64,000 nt of DNA from an uncultured Dorea sp. (lineage in GTDB: Bacteria; Bacillota; Clostridia; Lachnospirales; Lachnospiraceae), in NCBI GenBank assembly GCA_910584615.1, contig CAJUAM010000002.1, forward strand, positions 76,542-140,541, written 5' to 3'. Made by a program: the position numbers and the translations under genes. Positions 8,658 through 17,774 of the stretch are shown piece after piece. Numbering within the stretch: the stretch's first letter is position 1; each line of letters begins with the position of its first letter. The notes below the pieces were generated by a model, which saw only the letters and a program-made list of their open reading frames with translations, made no database searches and was not told the DNA's origin.

Positions 8658-9722
8658 TCACATATAATATGCTTTGTACCATTCAGCAAACTTTCTAAGA
8701 CCATCTCTCAGACTTGTACCAGGCTTAAATCCAAAATCAGCTTCTAATGCGCTAGTATCCGCATAAGTTATGGGAACATCACCAAGCTGCATCGGCACGA
8801 GCTTTTTGTGCGATTCAAAATCATAATCCTCTGGCAGCACTCCTGCACGTATCAGCTCCTGCTGGAGTATATCCACAAAGTCCAGTAAATTTTCCGGATT
8901 GCTGTTACCAATATTATAAACCTTGTACGGCGGCAGCGGCAGACCATCTTCGCCCATCACCTTATCCGGTGCCTTTTGCATAACGCGCATAATGCCTTCA
9001 ATAATATCATCTACATAAGTGAAATCGCGCTTACAGTCGCCGTAGTTAAAAATCTCTATATCCTTACCTTCACGAAATTTGTCCGTAAATCCAAAATATG
9101 CCATATCCGGACGTCCTGCCGGTCCATATACGGTAAAAAACCGCAGACCCGTGGAAGGAATATTATAAAGTTTAGAATAAGCATGTGTCAACAACTCGTC
9201 ACTTTTTTTAGTGGCCGCGTAAAGTGATACAGGATTGTCCACTTTGTCATCCGTACTGTACGGAACTTTCTTGTTAGCTCCATACACACTTGACGAACTT
9301 GCATACACCAGATGTTCCACACCCGTTTCTCCATTATCATAAGAATGCCGGCAGGCTTCAAGTATATTATAAAACCCAATCAGATTCGATTCTATATAGG
9401 CATCCGGATTCGTAATAGAATATCTGACACCCGCCTGAGCCGCGAGATTGACCACTATCTGCGGTTTATACTTTTCAAATAGCCCCGCGACCATTACTTT
9501 ATCAGCGATACTCCCCTTGACAAAAACAAACGAAGAATTCTCAAGTAATTCTTTCAGCCTCGTCTCCTTCAGCCTCACATCATAATAGTCATTCATATTA
9601 TCAATTCCAATAACTGTTACATCTTCTATTTCTGCGCAAAGACGTCTAATAAGATTGGCCCCTATAAATCCGGCTGCACCAGTTATCAATATTGTTTTCC
9701 CCTTTAAGTCAACACAGCTCAT
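8658..9722 (-). CDS. UDP-glucuronate 4-epimerase
   Basis: Extended short-chain dehydrogenase/reductase of 354 residues that interconverts UDP-glucuronate and UDP-galacturonate. It shows the NAD motif [11 protein letters not shown] (about residues 12-22), the typical glucuronate-epimerase stretch [17 protein letters not shown], catalytic Ser in YASSSSVYG, and the YAATK Tyr-Lys pair. An AAGGAG site supports the ATG. Its place between two nucleotide-sugar dehydrogenases fits a uronic acid role. dTDP-sugar activity is less likely given the sequence signature. Confidence 0.9.
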   Translation of the reverse strand: MSCVDLKGKTILITGAAGFIGANLIRRLCAEIEDVTVIGIDNMNDYYDVRLKETRLKELLENSSFVFVKGSIADKVMVAGLFEKYKPQIVVNLAAQAGVRYSITNPDAYIESNLIGFYNILEACRHSYDNGETGVEHLVYASSSSVYGANKKVPYSTDDKVDNPVSLYAATKKSDELLTHAYSKLYNIPSTGLRFFTVYGPAGRPDMAYFGFTDKFREGKDIEIFNYGDCKRDFTYVDDIIEGIMRVMQKAPDKVMGEDGLPLPPYKVYNIGNSNPENLLDFVDILQQELIRAGVLPEDYDFESHKKLVPMQLGDVPITYADTSALEADFGFKPGTSLRDGLRKFAEWYKAYYM

Positions 9723-9812
9723 TATCTTTGCTCCTTTTTATCGCAATATCTATGCTTACTTTCCAAATGACATACTCTTCTTCTCTGGCTTTTAAAATCC
9801 CCTTCCACACCC

Positions 9813-11129
9813 TTACAGTCTCCAGTAGCAATATCCCAAATCTTCGTATTCCTTGCGGTCAAGCAGACCTTTAATGTCCAAAAGCACCTTTTTTCCTTCA
9901 CCGAATAACTGCTCCAGATCATCTTTTCTAAGCTGCACAAACTCTTCATGTGCCACTGCAAGAATCACTGCATCCATCCCTCTGATTTGATTCATTTCTT
10001 TAAACTCAATCCCATAAAGTCTTCTTGCCTCATCTGCATCTGCTTTCGGATCTGTTACAACAGATTCAATTCCATACTCCCTTAGCTCTTTTATAATATC
10101 AATAACTTTTGTATTTCTCGTATCAGGACAATTCTCCTTGAAAGTAAAACCAAAGATTGCCACTTTCGCATTCTTCACGCTTTTATCAGATGCTATCAGT
10201 TTTTTGACGCAGCTTTCTGCCACATATTTACCCATATCATCATTGATCCGGCGTCCTGCAAGAATAATCTGACTATGATAACCAAGTCTCTCTGCCTTAT
10301 AGGTAAGGTAGTACGGATCAACTCCAATACAATGTCCCCCCACAAGCCCCGGATAAAATTTCAGGAAATTCCATTTTGTTCCTGCTGCCTCCAGTACAGA
10401 CTTAGTATCAATCCCCATTTTGTTGAAAATAATGGACAACTCATTCATAAAAGCAATATTGATATCACGCTGTGAGTTCTCAATTACTTTTGCTGCCTCA
10501 GCAACCTTGATACTCTCTGCCCTATACACTCCTGCTTCTATAACAAGTTCATATATTCTGGCCACACATTCTAATGTCTCTTCATCCATACCGGACACAA
10601 TTTTCTTTATTGTTTCAAGTCTATGTACCTTGTCACCAGGATTAATACGTTCCGGACTATAAGCAATCTTAAAATCCGTTCCGCATTTCAATCCACTTTC
10701 CCGCTCCAATATAGGAACACAGACTTCTTCTGTCACTCCCGGATATACCGTGGACTCAAACACGACAATACTCCCTCTGGTAAGATTCCTTCCCAAAATC
10801 TCAGCCGCGCCTTCCACCGGCGCTAGGACTGGCATATGCTCTTTATTAACTGGAGTAGGGACTGCGACAATGTGGAATTGTGCTTTCTTCAGCTCTGTTT
10901 CATCTGATGTAAATTCAATAGCAGCATTACTTATCGCATCGTTACCAACTTCATTTGTAGGATCAATACCTGATTTATACAGATCAATCTTTTCCTGTTT
11001 CAGATCGAACCCAATCACACTGCACTTTTTTGCAAATGCTACAGCAATCGGCATTCCGACATAACCAAGTCCAATCACTGATAATTTCTCACTTTTATTT
11101 ACAATATCTTCATATAATCTTGTAAACAT
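9813..11129 (-). CDS. UDP-N-acetylhexosamine 6-dehydrogenase (WbpA/TviB type)
   Basis: NAD-dependent oxidation of a UDP-N-acetylhexosamine (UDP-GlcNAc, ManNAc or GalNAc) to the uronic acid. The ATG at 11129 (MFTRLYEDI, about 438 residues) is chosen because TGGAGGG lies 6 bases upstream; the frame is open further upstream but without a site. The NAD motif [10 protein letters not shown], the central substrate domain and the catalytic Cys in [16 protein letters not shown] are visible. [11 protein letters not shown] is typical of the N-acetylhexosaminuronate group rather than UDP-glucose dehydrogenase. Exact epimer specificity cannot be set from sequence. Confidence 0.88.
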   Translation of the reverse strand: MFTRLYEDIVNKSEKLSVIGLGYVGMPIAVAFAKKCSVIGFDLKQEKIDLYKSGIDPTNEVGNDAISNAAIEFTSDETELKKAQFHIVAVPTPVNKEHMPVLAPVEGAAEILGRNLTRGSIVVFESTVYPGVTEEVCVPILERESGLKCGTDFKIAYSPERINPGDKVHRLETIKKIVSGMDEETLECVARIYELVIEAGVYRAESIKVAEAAKVIENSQRDINIAFMNELSIIFNKMGIDTKSVLEAAGTKWNFLKFYPGLVGGHCIGVDPYYLTYKAERLGYHSQIILAGRRINDDMGKYVAESCVKKLIASDKSVKNAKVAIFGFTFKENCPDTRNTKVIDIIKELREYGIESVVTDPKADADEARRLYGIEFKEMNQIRGMDAVILAVAHEEFVQLRKDDLEQLFGEGKKVLLDIKGLLDRKEYEDLGYCYWRL

Positions 11130-11202
11130 ATTTCCCTCCAAAATCTTGTCACTGTTCATCCAGTGAGCAGATATCACAAGCACATACTACTAAAACGGCT
11201 CC

Positions 11203-12477
11203 TTAAATCTCCTTCATCTTAAGCCTTTCAAAATAAAAGGAAGGCATATACTCATCATTAAAATATTCTATCGGATTTTTAATTCCCATCTCCAATAACT
11301 GCTTCTTAATCTCACGGTAATATATATTGCAGATAAAAATCCCACAGTCTTCCGGCAGTTGTTTTAAATTCTCCGGATCCTTCACCATAAGCCCGCAAAA
11401 TTCGGTATCCCAAATAGACTTATCATTGTCGCAGGTATAGAGAGGCGGGTATTTTTCACCATAACATTTCATATAATTTCTGCACATATTGCCTGCGCCG
11501 AAAAGTACTCTTGCCGGATATTTTTTCATTCTCTTCTCCATCTCAATCTGCCATTTTAAAAAATCTGCTGTTTTTTTAGACAGCCGCAGAATTTCAGGAC
11601 GCAGAAGCCACGAAAAGGCAGCGACAGTATCTTTGATGTTCATGATCAGCGCACCGTCAAATCCTGTCTTCCGCAACCCCCGGATCAGATTCATCCAGTC
11701 TGTCTGTGAACTTCCCTGATACACACTTGTAAAAGGGAGCATCGCGCTTTCCTGGTTCCCGTTGCAGTCCCTAAGGACCACAGCCTTAAGCCTGTCCCCA
11801 AGACCTATTACAAAATCATACATATTCTGGCCGCACAGACTGCATGCTCCAACATCCAGACAGAATCCAAAACGTTCTTCACCTGCCGCTTCATTCAGCC
11901 TGTCTACCCAATCTGCGGCTTCCTCAGGCAAAGCACAGATTCCCCGGACCAAATGTCCGTTCAAATCCTTACACTGATTCTCCAGCAGGATACATACATC
12001 CTGCTCTGCTGCCAATTCTGCCAGAGCAAGATAATAAGCTTTGTTGCACTCCCATTGTTTCGCAGATGGTATTCCGGCAAATAAAGGACGTATGACCAGA
12101 TTCTTACACCCTGCCCGGGCACATACCTTGATACTCTCCTCTGCCAGCTCAAATAACAGTCCATTCAGATTCTCATGTTTTGTATTTCTTTCCAGATATG
12201 GAGCGTATGCTACGGGCAGATTCATTTCCTGAACCTTACACTGTTTTAACAGGCTTGTCATCGCTTCACCCATCTCTTTGGGATTACACAAAACTTTCAA
12301 TCTTTCAGCCTGTCCGGCATCCATTTCTTTTTTCCCGGTTCTTTCCAAATCACCCGGTGTACAGCATAGCGACAGATCCAATAACATATCTTCAAATCCC
12401 GCCGCGGATATATTATGAATCCCTTTATAGGGATTTTTTATACCCACGATACCTGACGGCACACATAATAAGTTCAA
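11203..12477 (-). CDS. Degenerate TIM-barrel isomerase fused to a Rossmann-like module
   Basis: The 424 residues have two parts. About 1-310 is a sugar-phosphate isomerase/epimerase-like TIM barrel related to the protein at 4183-5124. Several metal-ligand positions are lost: FDTGHA is LDVGAC here, LHIHDND is VVLRDCN, and SFETAP is MNIKDT; only the first Glu (LLENQ) and an Asp remain. About 325-415 is the Rossmann-like module common in this array (RVLFGAGNMCRNY, YTCDNDK). The start is TTG at 12477, backed by TGGAGGAT seven bases upstream. It is probably not a classical isomerase; a binding or scaffold role is possible. Confidence 0.65.
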   Translation of the reverse strand: MNLLCVPSGIVGIKNPYKGIHNISAAGFEDMLLDLSLCCTPGDLERTGKKEMDAGQAERLKVLCNPKEMGEAMTSLLKQCKVQEMNLPVAYAPYLERNTKHENLNGLLFELAEESIKVCARAGCKNLVIRPLFAGIPSAKQWECNKAYYLALAELAAEQDVCILLENQCKDLNGHLVRGICALPEEAADWVDRLNEAAGEERFGFCLDVGACSLCGQNMYDFVIGLGDRLKAVVLRDCNGNQESAMLPFTSVYQGSSQTDWMNLIRGLRKTGFDGALIMNIKDTVAAFSWLLRPEILRLSKKTADFLKWQIEMEKRMKKYPARVLFGAGNMCRNYMKCYGEKYPPLYTCDNDKSIWDTEFCGLMVKDPENLKQLPEDCGIFICNIYYREIKKQLLEMGIKNPIEYFNDEYMPSFYFERLKMKEI

Positions 12478-12499
12478 TTTTTATCCTCCAAATCAACCG

Positions 12500-14812
12500 T
12501 TATCTTTTTTCTTTACTGATCATTTCTTTAATCTCTGTAGAGCTCGTGGTCTGTGTATATGGAAAAAATACCATATCAGAGCCATGCTGCCGCAAAAAAA
12601 GCTTTCTTGCAAGCCATACGGGATCATCTGCATAATCGCTGCCTGAAAACTGAACGTCAAAATGATACATATGCCATGCGCTTTCTGTACTTGAACTGTC
12701 AACAGGAATCTCAACAGCTTCATCTACATATCTGCACGCCTGTACGATCGCAAGACGCTCATCAAAAGGTATATATGGACGTGTCTTTTTTTCTCTTACC
12801 ACCTGTTCATCAGATACCACTCCGACAATCAGGTAATCACACTGCTCCTTTGCCTTTCTGAATATATTCAGATGCCCGATATGAAACAAATCAAATACAC
12901 CCGCCACATAACCGATATGGTATCTTTTTGGCGGCTCCTCCTTAGTCTGACAGACCTGTCTGAGCGGTCTGTCATATTCAAGCCGGGGATCGTATACCGA
13001 AAAATCTTTGATTTTCATTTTCTTTAGTTGCGATAAAACATCCTGAAAAAATTTAATACAGATAAATACTTTAAACGGTTCTTCTATCTCCTTCAAAATT
13101 GCAGGATCATAGATCTCTACTTCCGACAGCTTTTCTCCCCATCTGTTTTCATTATTATCAACGATTCCAGCAATGTTATAATACCTGCCAAACTGTTCGA
13201 TAAACTTTTCAGAATATCTTCCGGAACCAAAAAGATATATTTTCTTATTTCCGATTCCTTTAAAAATATTGGTGAAAAGACGTTCATACTCTTCCTGGCT
13301 GTAATCCATTCTGTGTCTGTTGGAAACCACAACTTGATAATCTCTTCTATGCAGCTTATGGTATCCTAAAAGCTCCTTTTCTTTTCTCAGCTTTTCTAAA
13401 AACGCATTCCCCTTTTTTCTCCAAAAATATTGGTGCTCAGAAAGCCCAAACATTTTTAACACTTTCTCTTTAGAATATATTTTCTCCAAATCCGGATGAT
13501 CTCTGTATATAAAATCTATCGTTCTGATAAAAACAGCATTTGCCGGAAAGTCTTCTAAAAAAAACTCCTGGTCAAAAAATATAAATCCCTCATCTGTATG
13601 AAAACAGTTGATGGATACCATATCAATATAACCTCTCCTTAAAATCACACCGATATTTTTTTTCTCTTCTTCTGTTCCAAACGCACGTCTTTTCCACTGG
13701 TCAATATTGGGGTCGTCCTTTTTACGTTTTTCCCAGCCAGGTTCAAACTGCGTCCAGTTCACATCCTCATAAGGGACATGTTCTGATGAAGACAGTATGA
13801 TCTTTTGGAACTTTTCAAGCTCCTGCATAAATATCTCCTTGTCGCCTCGCAGTATTTCCCTGAAATACTCTGTAGCAATCTGTCCCTTGATGTATGGCAT
13901 CACATAAGCATCTCCCTTACGCTCTCCAACAACTATAGGAACCCCATGGCTATGCAGATACCCAGTATTTTCCAACAAAGCATTTACTTTTTTTATCCCT
14001 TCCGCATATAATGCCTTTCTGGACACACACTTTGGATACTCTATTACGGTAGCCAGCGCTTCTTCACGTCCCCGGTCTCCCTGTACTGTAACCTGGTCAA
14101 TATCTGAAACATCTCCGTCAACAGTACATTCGATCAAAAAGGCATTTGCCATTTGATGAAACATTCGATTTTCCATCAGCGCTTCATACAACCGCTCTTC
14201 CTCAAGATATATCGTCTCCGGATTTTCATATTGGGGAAATATCCTGACATCAATGGTTTCATTTGGTGTATAATCCTCGGCTATTAAAATCTGAGGACGC
14301 ACAAGCTCAGGCATGACCGCATAAAATCTAAATTTTCGAAATCCTGCATAAGAAAGCATTCTCTCATATTCAGATTTTGCGTATGCGCGTCCGCCGTTTA
14401 TCTCTTTTCTTTTATCACTTACTTTTATATACCCGTCAATTCCATCAAGTACATGACCTGAAAACGAATCCTTATCACCGCAGAAATAACGGATCGCAAG
14501 ACGATTCTCTGCTCCGATCAGGAGTTTTCCCGATCCTTTGAGCAGTCCCTTTAGTCTCATAAGCAGTTCTTCGGGCCTCTTGCTCCTCTCAATAATACCT
14601 GCCGCCACAATGTAGTCAAATCTACTGCTGACTGTATATAATTCTGCCGCATCAACCCGCACTGTTTCAGTTCCTTTTTCTTTCATCATATCAAAAAGCA
14701 CTTCACACTCCGGTCTTCCACCCGAAATGAAAAGTACCTTTGAATCTGTCTGAAAATCATACCAATTAATAAGAGCTTTGGGCAAATCCTTTATGATCTC
14801 ATCTGAAGCCAT
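12500..14812 (-). CDS. Four-part protein: methyltransferase-like, kinase-like, Rossmann-like, cytidylyltransferase
   Basis: A 770-residue fusion. About 1-175 resembles a SAM-dependent methyltransferase core (FISGG, LLKGSGKLLIGAENRLAIRYF). About 190-480 has no firm family; segments such as GYLHSHGVPIV, AYVMPYIKG and a FFDQEFF stretch suggest a kinase/phosphotransferase-like fold. About 525-620 is the array's Rossmann-like module (KKIYLFGSGRYSEKF, IVDNNENRWG). About 635-770 is a TagD-like cytidylyltransferase with GVFDLFHIGHLNIF and the distal TSSTEI motif. It may activate an alditol or amino-alcohol phosphate as a CDP derivative. A GGAGGTTTTGAT site supports the ATG. Confidence 0.7.
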   Translation of the reverse strand: MASDEIIKDLPKALINWYDFQTDSKVLFISGGRPECEVLFDMMKEKGTETVRVDAAELYTVSSRFDYIVAAGIIERSKRPEELLMRLKGLLKGSGKLLIGAENRLAIRYFCGDKDSFSGHVLDGIDGYIKVSDKRKEINGGRAYAKSEYERMLSYAGFRKFRFYAVMPELVRPQILIAEDYTPNETIDVRIFPQYENPETIYLEEERLYEALMENRMFHQMANAFLIECTVDGDVSDIDQVTVQGDRGREEALATVIEYPKCVSRKALYAEGIKKVNALLENTGYLHSHGVPIVVGERKGDAYVMPYIKGQIATEYFREILRGDKEIFMQELEKFQKIILSSSEHVPYEDVNWTQFEPGWEKRKKDDPNIDQWKRRAFGTEEEKKNIGVILRRGYIDMVSINCFHTDEGFIFFDQEFFLEDFPANAVFIRTIDFIYRDHPDLEKIYSKEKVLKMFGLSEHQYFWRKKGNAFLEKLRKEKELLGYHKLHRRDYQVVVSNRHRMDYSQEEYERLFTNIFKGIGNKKIYLFGSGRYSEKFIEQFGRYYNIAGIVDNNENRWGEKLSEVEIYDPAILKEIEEPFKVFICIKFFQDVLSQLKKMKIKDFSVYDPRLEYDRPLRQVCQTKEEPPKRYHIGYVAGVFDLFHIGHLNIFRKAKEQCDYLIVGVVSDEQVVREKKTRPYIPFDERLAIVQACRYVDEAVEIPVDSSSTESAWHMYHFDVQFSGSDYADDPVWLARKLFLRQHGSDMVFFPYTQTTSSTEIKEMISKEKR

Positions 14813-14839
14813 ATCAAAACCTCCATATATTTTCCCGTT

Positions 14840-15328
14840 TTATTTACCTAACCCATATAATATGTCTTTAAGTGATACTATCGGAAATGCCACCTTCTCC
14901 TTTAAATTATTTGATATTTCATCAAAATAATAAACCGCTGTAACAATCATCACGTCCGCATCCGGCAAACGATCCTCCGGCGAATATGTTTCAATATCTG
15001 AATAAACAGCCGCAGTATTCTGATCAACAGCATATTTTACTTCCACATCACAACCTTTAAGCTCTTCCAGCAAACATTTTCCCACATGACTCAATCCATA
15101 AACAGCAACCGACCTATAGCCGTTTTTTTCCAGATAATCTTTGATATGTCCGCCTTCCTGCTTTGTTCTCATCCATTTATTCATGAGCAGGAACAAGTCA
15201 AGATTTTTGTCCGTCAGCTCTCTTAAGTTATCAATCGCCTTGCCCGCAATCTTTTCCATTACCACTGCTCCGCCCACAGCCCCAATAGTCATTCCTAAAA
15301 AAGCCGGTAAAAATATGCATTTCCGCAT
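14840..15328 (-). CDS. Membrane-anchored stand-alone Rossmann-like protein (copy 1)
   Basis: A 162-residue protein with one N-terminal hydrophobic segment (about residues 5-25, Gly/Ala-rich, little positive charge after it), a helical linker ending FLLMNKWMR, and a Rossmann-like domain from about residue 60 (VAVYGLSHVGKCLLEEL, YAVDQNT, ADVMIVTAVYYF, IVSLKDILYGLG). It is clearly related to the proteins at 26270-26755 and 35822-36301, and to the C-terminal part of the glycosyltransferase at 23196-24806. There is no enzymatic partner domain. It could tether partner enzymes to the membrane. GGAGGACGACATA precedes the ATG. Confidence 0.7.
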   Translation of the reverse strand: MRKCIFLPAFLGMTIGAVGGAVVMEKIAGKAIDNLRELTDKNLDLFLLMNKWMRTKQEGGHIKDYLEKNGYRSVAVYGLSHVGKCLLEELKGCDVEVKYAVDQNTAAVYSDIETYSPEDRLPDADVMIVTAVYYFDEISNNLKEKVAFPIVSLKDILYGLGK

Positions 15329-15371
15329 TATGTCGTCCTCCTGATTATCTCTTTAAATCCTTTACTTCCTC

Positions 15372-15986
15372 TTACAAGACCCGCCAATATTCAATATATC
15401 TTTTGGCTCCATGCGCGCATGGAATAGCTTTGCTTCGCTTAGCAAGCTTATACTTTCCGCCAAACAGATACTCTCCATCGTGAGAATAGACATACTCGGT
15501 ACCTTCGTTTTCTGTAAACGTATCCAGTACAAACAATTTCACACGATTCTTTGCTAATACAGCATCTATTTGATCTTTCAATCTGTCATGCGGAATCATA
15601 TGGATAAAATTTAACATGATCAGACAATTAATATCCCCACAGTCAACATCTTTAAATGACCCTTTGTGGAATTTGACTTTCGGATATAAAAGCGCTCCTG
15701 CCTTCAATGCTTCCATAGATATGTCATAACCTGCTTTTTTGTATTTCCATTTTATGCTGCCAATAATTTCGCCCAAACCGCATCCCACTTCCACAAACGG
15801 CATAGATTTACTGAATCTGTTTTTACGGATCAGTTTATTAAGAACCCAAATGGTCTCCAAACCATATGGCCTGTCATTGATCGGAGTGATATGCCATGAT
15901 CCAAAGTTATAATACCGCTGCAGCACTTGATAAATTTTCTTTTTTATTATTCCTGCTTTCTTACTCTCAATCCACCATTGTTTCAT
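15372..15986 (-). CDS. SAM-dependent methyltransferase, class I
   Basis: A 204-residue class I methyltransferase-like protein. The SAM motif EVGCGLGEIIG lies at about residues 67-77, followed by GYDISMEALKAG (motif II), and LIMLNFIHMIPH at the motif IV/V region. The start ATG overlaps the stop of the upstream SDR gene by 4 bases (ATGA), indicating translational coupling. The acceptor is unknown; the position after the cytidylyltransferase and SDR genes suggests a sugar or alditol intermediate. Confidence 0.75.
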   Translation of the reverse strand: MKQWWIESKKAGIIKKKIYQVLQRYYNFGSWHITPINDRPYGLETIWVLNKLIRKNRFSKSMPFVEVGCGLGEIIGSIKWKYKKAGYDISMEALKAGALLYPKVKFHKGSFKDVDCGDINCLIMLNFIHMIPHDRLKDQIDAVLAKNRVKLFVLDTFTENEGTEYVYSHDGEYLFGGKYKLAKRSKAIPCAHGAKRYIEYWRVL

Positions 15987-17041
15987 ATCATATAATTCTC
16001 CTTATATATATCAAACATTTTTTCTATCCCTCTATTTATCCCGTACTGTCCATGCCAGCCAAGCCGTTCCAGCTTTGTCGAATCCAGCACCGCATATTCA
16101 ATAGGTGTATGTTCTTTTTTCTCAATCTCGCCGGGATTCCTCATAACACAGTCTACTCCTGCTTTTTTCGCCAATATATCAGCAAATCCCGCGATCGTCA
16201 CTCTTGAGTATTTATTGGCAATGTTATATGCTTCCCCATCTGAGCCATTAAGCAAAACTGAAAAAATACCCGATACACAATCCGCCACATACGTGTAACT
16301 GCGCATCTGCGTCCCCAAGCTGTATAAGATCAGATTTTTCCCCGCTGCCGCGTCTTTCAAAAACTGGACCGTCACACGATTATCATGTATTGAAGTACAT
16401 GCCCCGTAAGTATGGCTCGGACGCGCTAAAACTACCGGAACATGATACTGGGTTTTAAAAGAAACACATAATGTTTCCGCACAGCGCTTCGCCATGGGAT
16501 AACAGGAACGCACACTCATGCTGTCTAAGAATCCATTTTCTGTCTCTGTAAAGGCAGTTCTGCCTCCCGTGACTTCCCCGTATATCTCACCGCTTGATAC
16601 ATATAAAAATTTTTTCGGCTTATTTTCTCTGGCAAGCTGCAGTAATTGATATGTGCCGAACAATGCCGGTGTCATCGTTTCTACCGGATGATCTCTGAAG
16701 GCTGCCGGAAATCCATCCCCCGCCGCATGTATGATATAATCGACCGCTATATCCAATCCCAATGGTTTTACTACATCCTGAACAACAAAGTGCAGCTTTT
16801 CCTTACCTGTATTTGAAGCAAAACGCTCTTTTAATCTACTTTCGTCTCGTGCCAGCAGATAAATATCAATTTCCGCATTTTTTGTTTCATTCGCATACAA
16901 AAGCATATCAGCCGCAAAGGAACCTATCAGCCCTGTCGCTCCGGTGATCAGTATACTTTTATGGTAAAGTTTGCTGATACCTGCTGCTTCATTTAATGCA
17001 TTTTTCAGATCATCCCTGTATATTTCACTTTGAAAGTACAT
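15983..17041 (-). CDS. NAD-dependent epimerase/dehydratase, extended SDR
   Basis: A 352-residue extended SDR with ILITGATGLIGSF (about 29-41) for NAD binding, Ser-containing YVSSGEIYG, and the Tyr-Lys pair in YPMAKRCAE. It is of the 4,6-dehydratase/epimerase/decarboxylase class. It begins 1 base after the stop of the IspD/TarI-like gene and overlaps the next methyltransferase, so the three are tightly linked. In Haemophilus-type CDP-ribitol synthesis a TarI-like enzyme is paired with an SDR, so an alditol or CDP-sugar reductase/epimerase role is conceivable. Substrate unknown. Confidence 0.8.
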   Translation of the reverse strand: MYFQSEIYRDDLKNALNEAAGISKLYHKSILITGATGLIGSFAADMLLYANETKNAEIDIYLLARDESRLKERFASNTGKEKLHFVVQDVVKPLGLDIAVDYIIHAAGDGFPAAFRDHPVETMTPALFGTYQLLQLARENKPKKFLYVSSGEIYGEVTGGRTAFTETENGFLDSMSVRSCYPMAKRCAETLCVSFKTQYHVPVVLARPSHTYGACTSIHDNRVTVQFLKDAAAGKNLILYSLGTQMRSYTYVADCVSGIFSVLLNGSDGEAYNIANKYSRVTIAGFADILAKKAGVDCVMRNPGEIEKKEHTPIEYAVLDSTKLERLGWHGQYGINRGIEKMFDIYKENYMI

Positions 17042-17042
17042 A

Positions 17043-17759
17043 TTACTTCAGCCAGTCATCCTTTCCTGCCATAAGCAATGCTTTAAAAATCTCAATATCT
17101 TCTGTTGTAGTGATCTTGATATTCTTCTCGGAGCCCGGACAAAAATGCACCGTCTCTCCAAGCTCGACCATCAGAGTACATGTAGCTACCGAATTCGTAA
17201 TTTTCTGCTTCGCGGCCTCCTTGTGCGCCCATAACAGCTTCGAAAGTGAAAATGTCTGGGGTGTCTGTGTTCTTGCAAGCGCCTCCCTTGAAATCAGCGC
17301 CTTTGCACTTGTTCCATTCTCCTCCTCGCGCAGCAGCATAGCTTCAGCGCATGGTATAACTGTAACAGCCGAACCATGAAGCCTGCATTCTGCAATACTG
17401 TTGGAAATAATCTCTTGAGATACATTAGGCCTTATTCCGTCATGTATCAGCACCAGATCATTTCCGTCACATTCCTTTTCCAATTCAGACAGCCCATTGC
17501 AGATTGATTCCTGTCCATTCTTCCCGCCTGTCACAACCCACTTAAGCTTCGTTATATTAAATTGATTCGCGTAAGCCTTCAAAATTTCCTGCCATCCGTC
17601 CAGACATACTATCAATATCGCATCGACTTCCGGATGCCTTTGAAAAGCCTGCATCGTATACACAATGACAGGTTTATCATGAATATTCAGAAATTGTTTG
17701 GGAATATCCTGATTCATCCGGGCGCCTTTTCCGCCGGCGATAAGCATTGCTATATTCAT
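17043..17759 (-). CDS. IspD/TarI-family cytidylyltransferase
   Basis: A 238-residue CTP-dependent cytidylyltransferase. The N-terminal nucleotide loop is AGGKGARMNQDIPKQF (about 8-23), with the family motifs LIHDGIRPNVS (about 100-110) and TQTPQTFSL (about 160-168). It could be IspD (methylerythritol phosphate) or a TarI-type ribitol-5-phosphate cytidylyltransferase. Placement between a glycosyltransferase and an SDR inside a glycan array with two LicD genes favours CDP-alditol production. The sequence alone does not separate the two. Confidence 0.82.
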   Translation of the reverse strand: MNIAMLIAGGKGARMNQDIPKQFLNIHDKPVIVYTMQAFQRHPEVDAILIVCLDGWQEILKAYANQFNITKLKWVVTGGKNGQESICNGLSELEKECDGNDLVLIHDGIRPNVSQEIISNSIAECRLHGSAVTVIPCAEAMLLREEENGTSAKALISREALARTQTPQTFSLSKLLWAHKEAAKQKITNSVATCTLMVELGETVHFCPGSEKNIKITTTEDIEIFKALLMAGKDDWLK

Positions 17760-17774
17760 CCGTCACACTTCCCC

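Noticed and set aside
17043..17759. Simple housekeeping ispD call
   Set aside because: Family motifs allow it, but no isoprenoid genes are near and it is sandwiched in a glycan cluster with an SDR and LicD, so only the family is stated.
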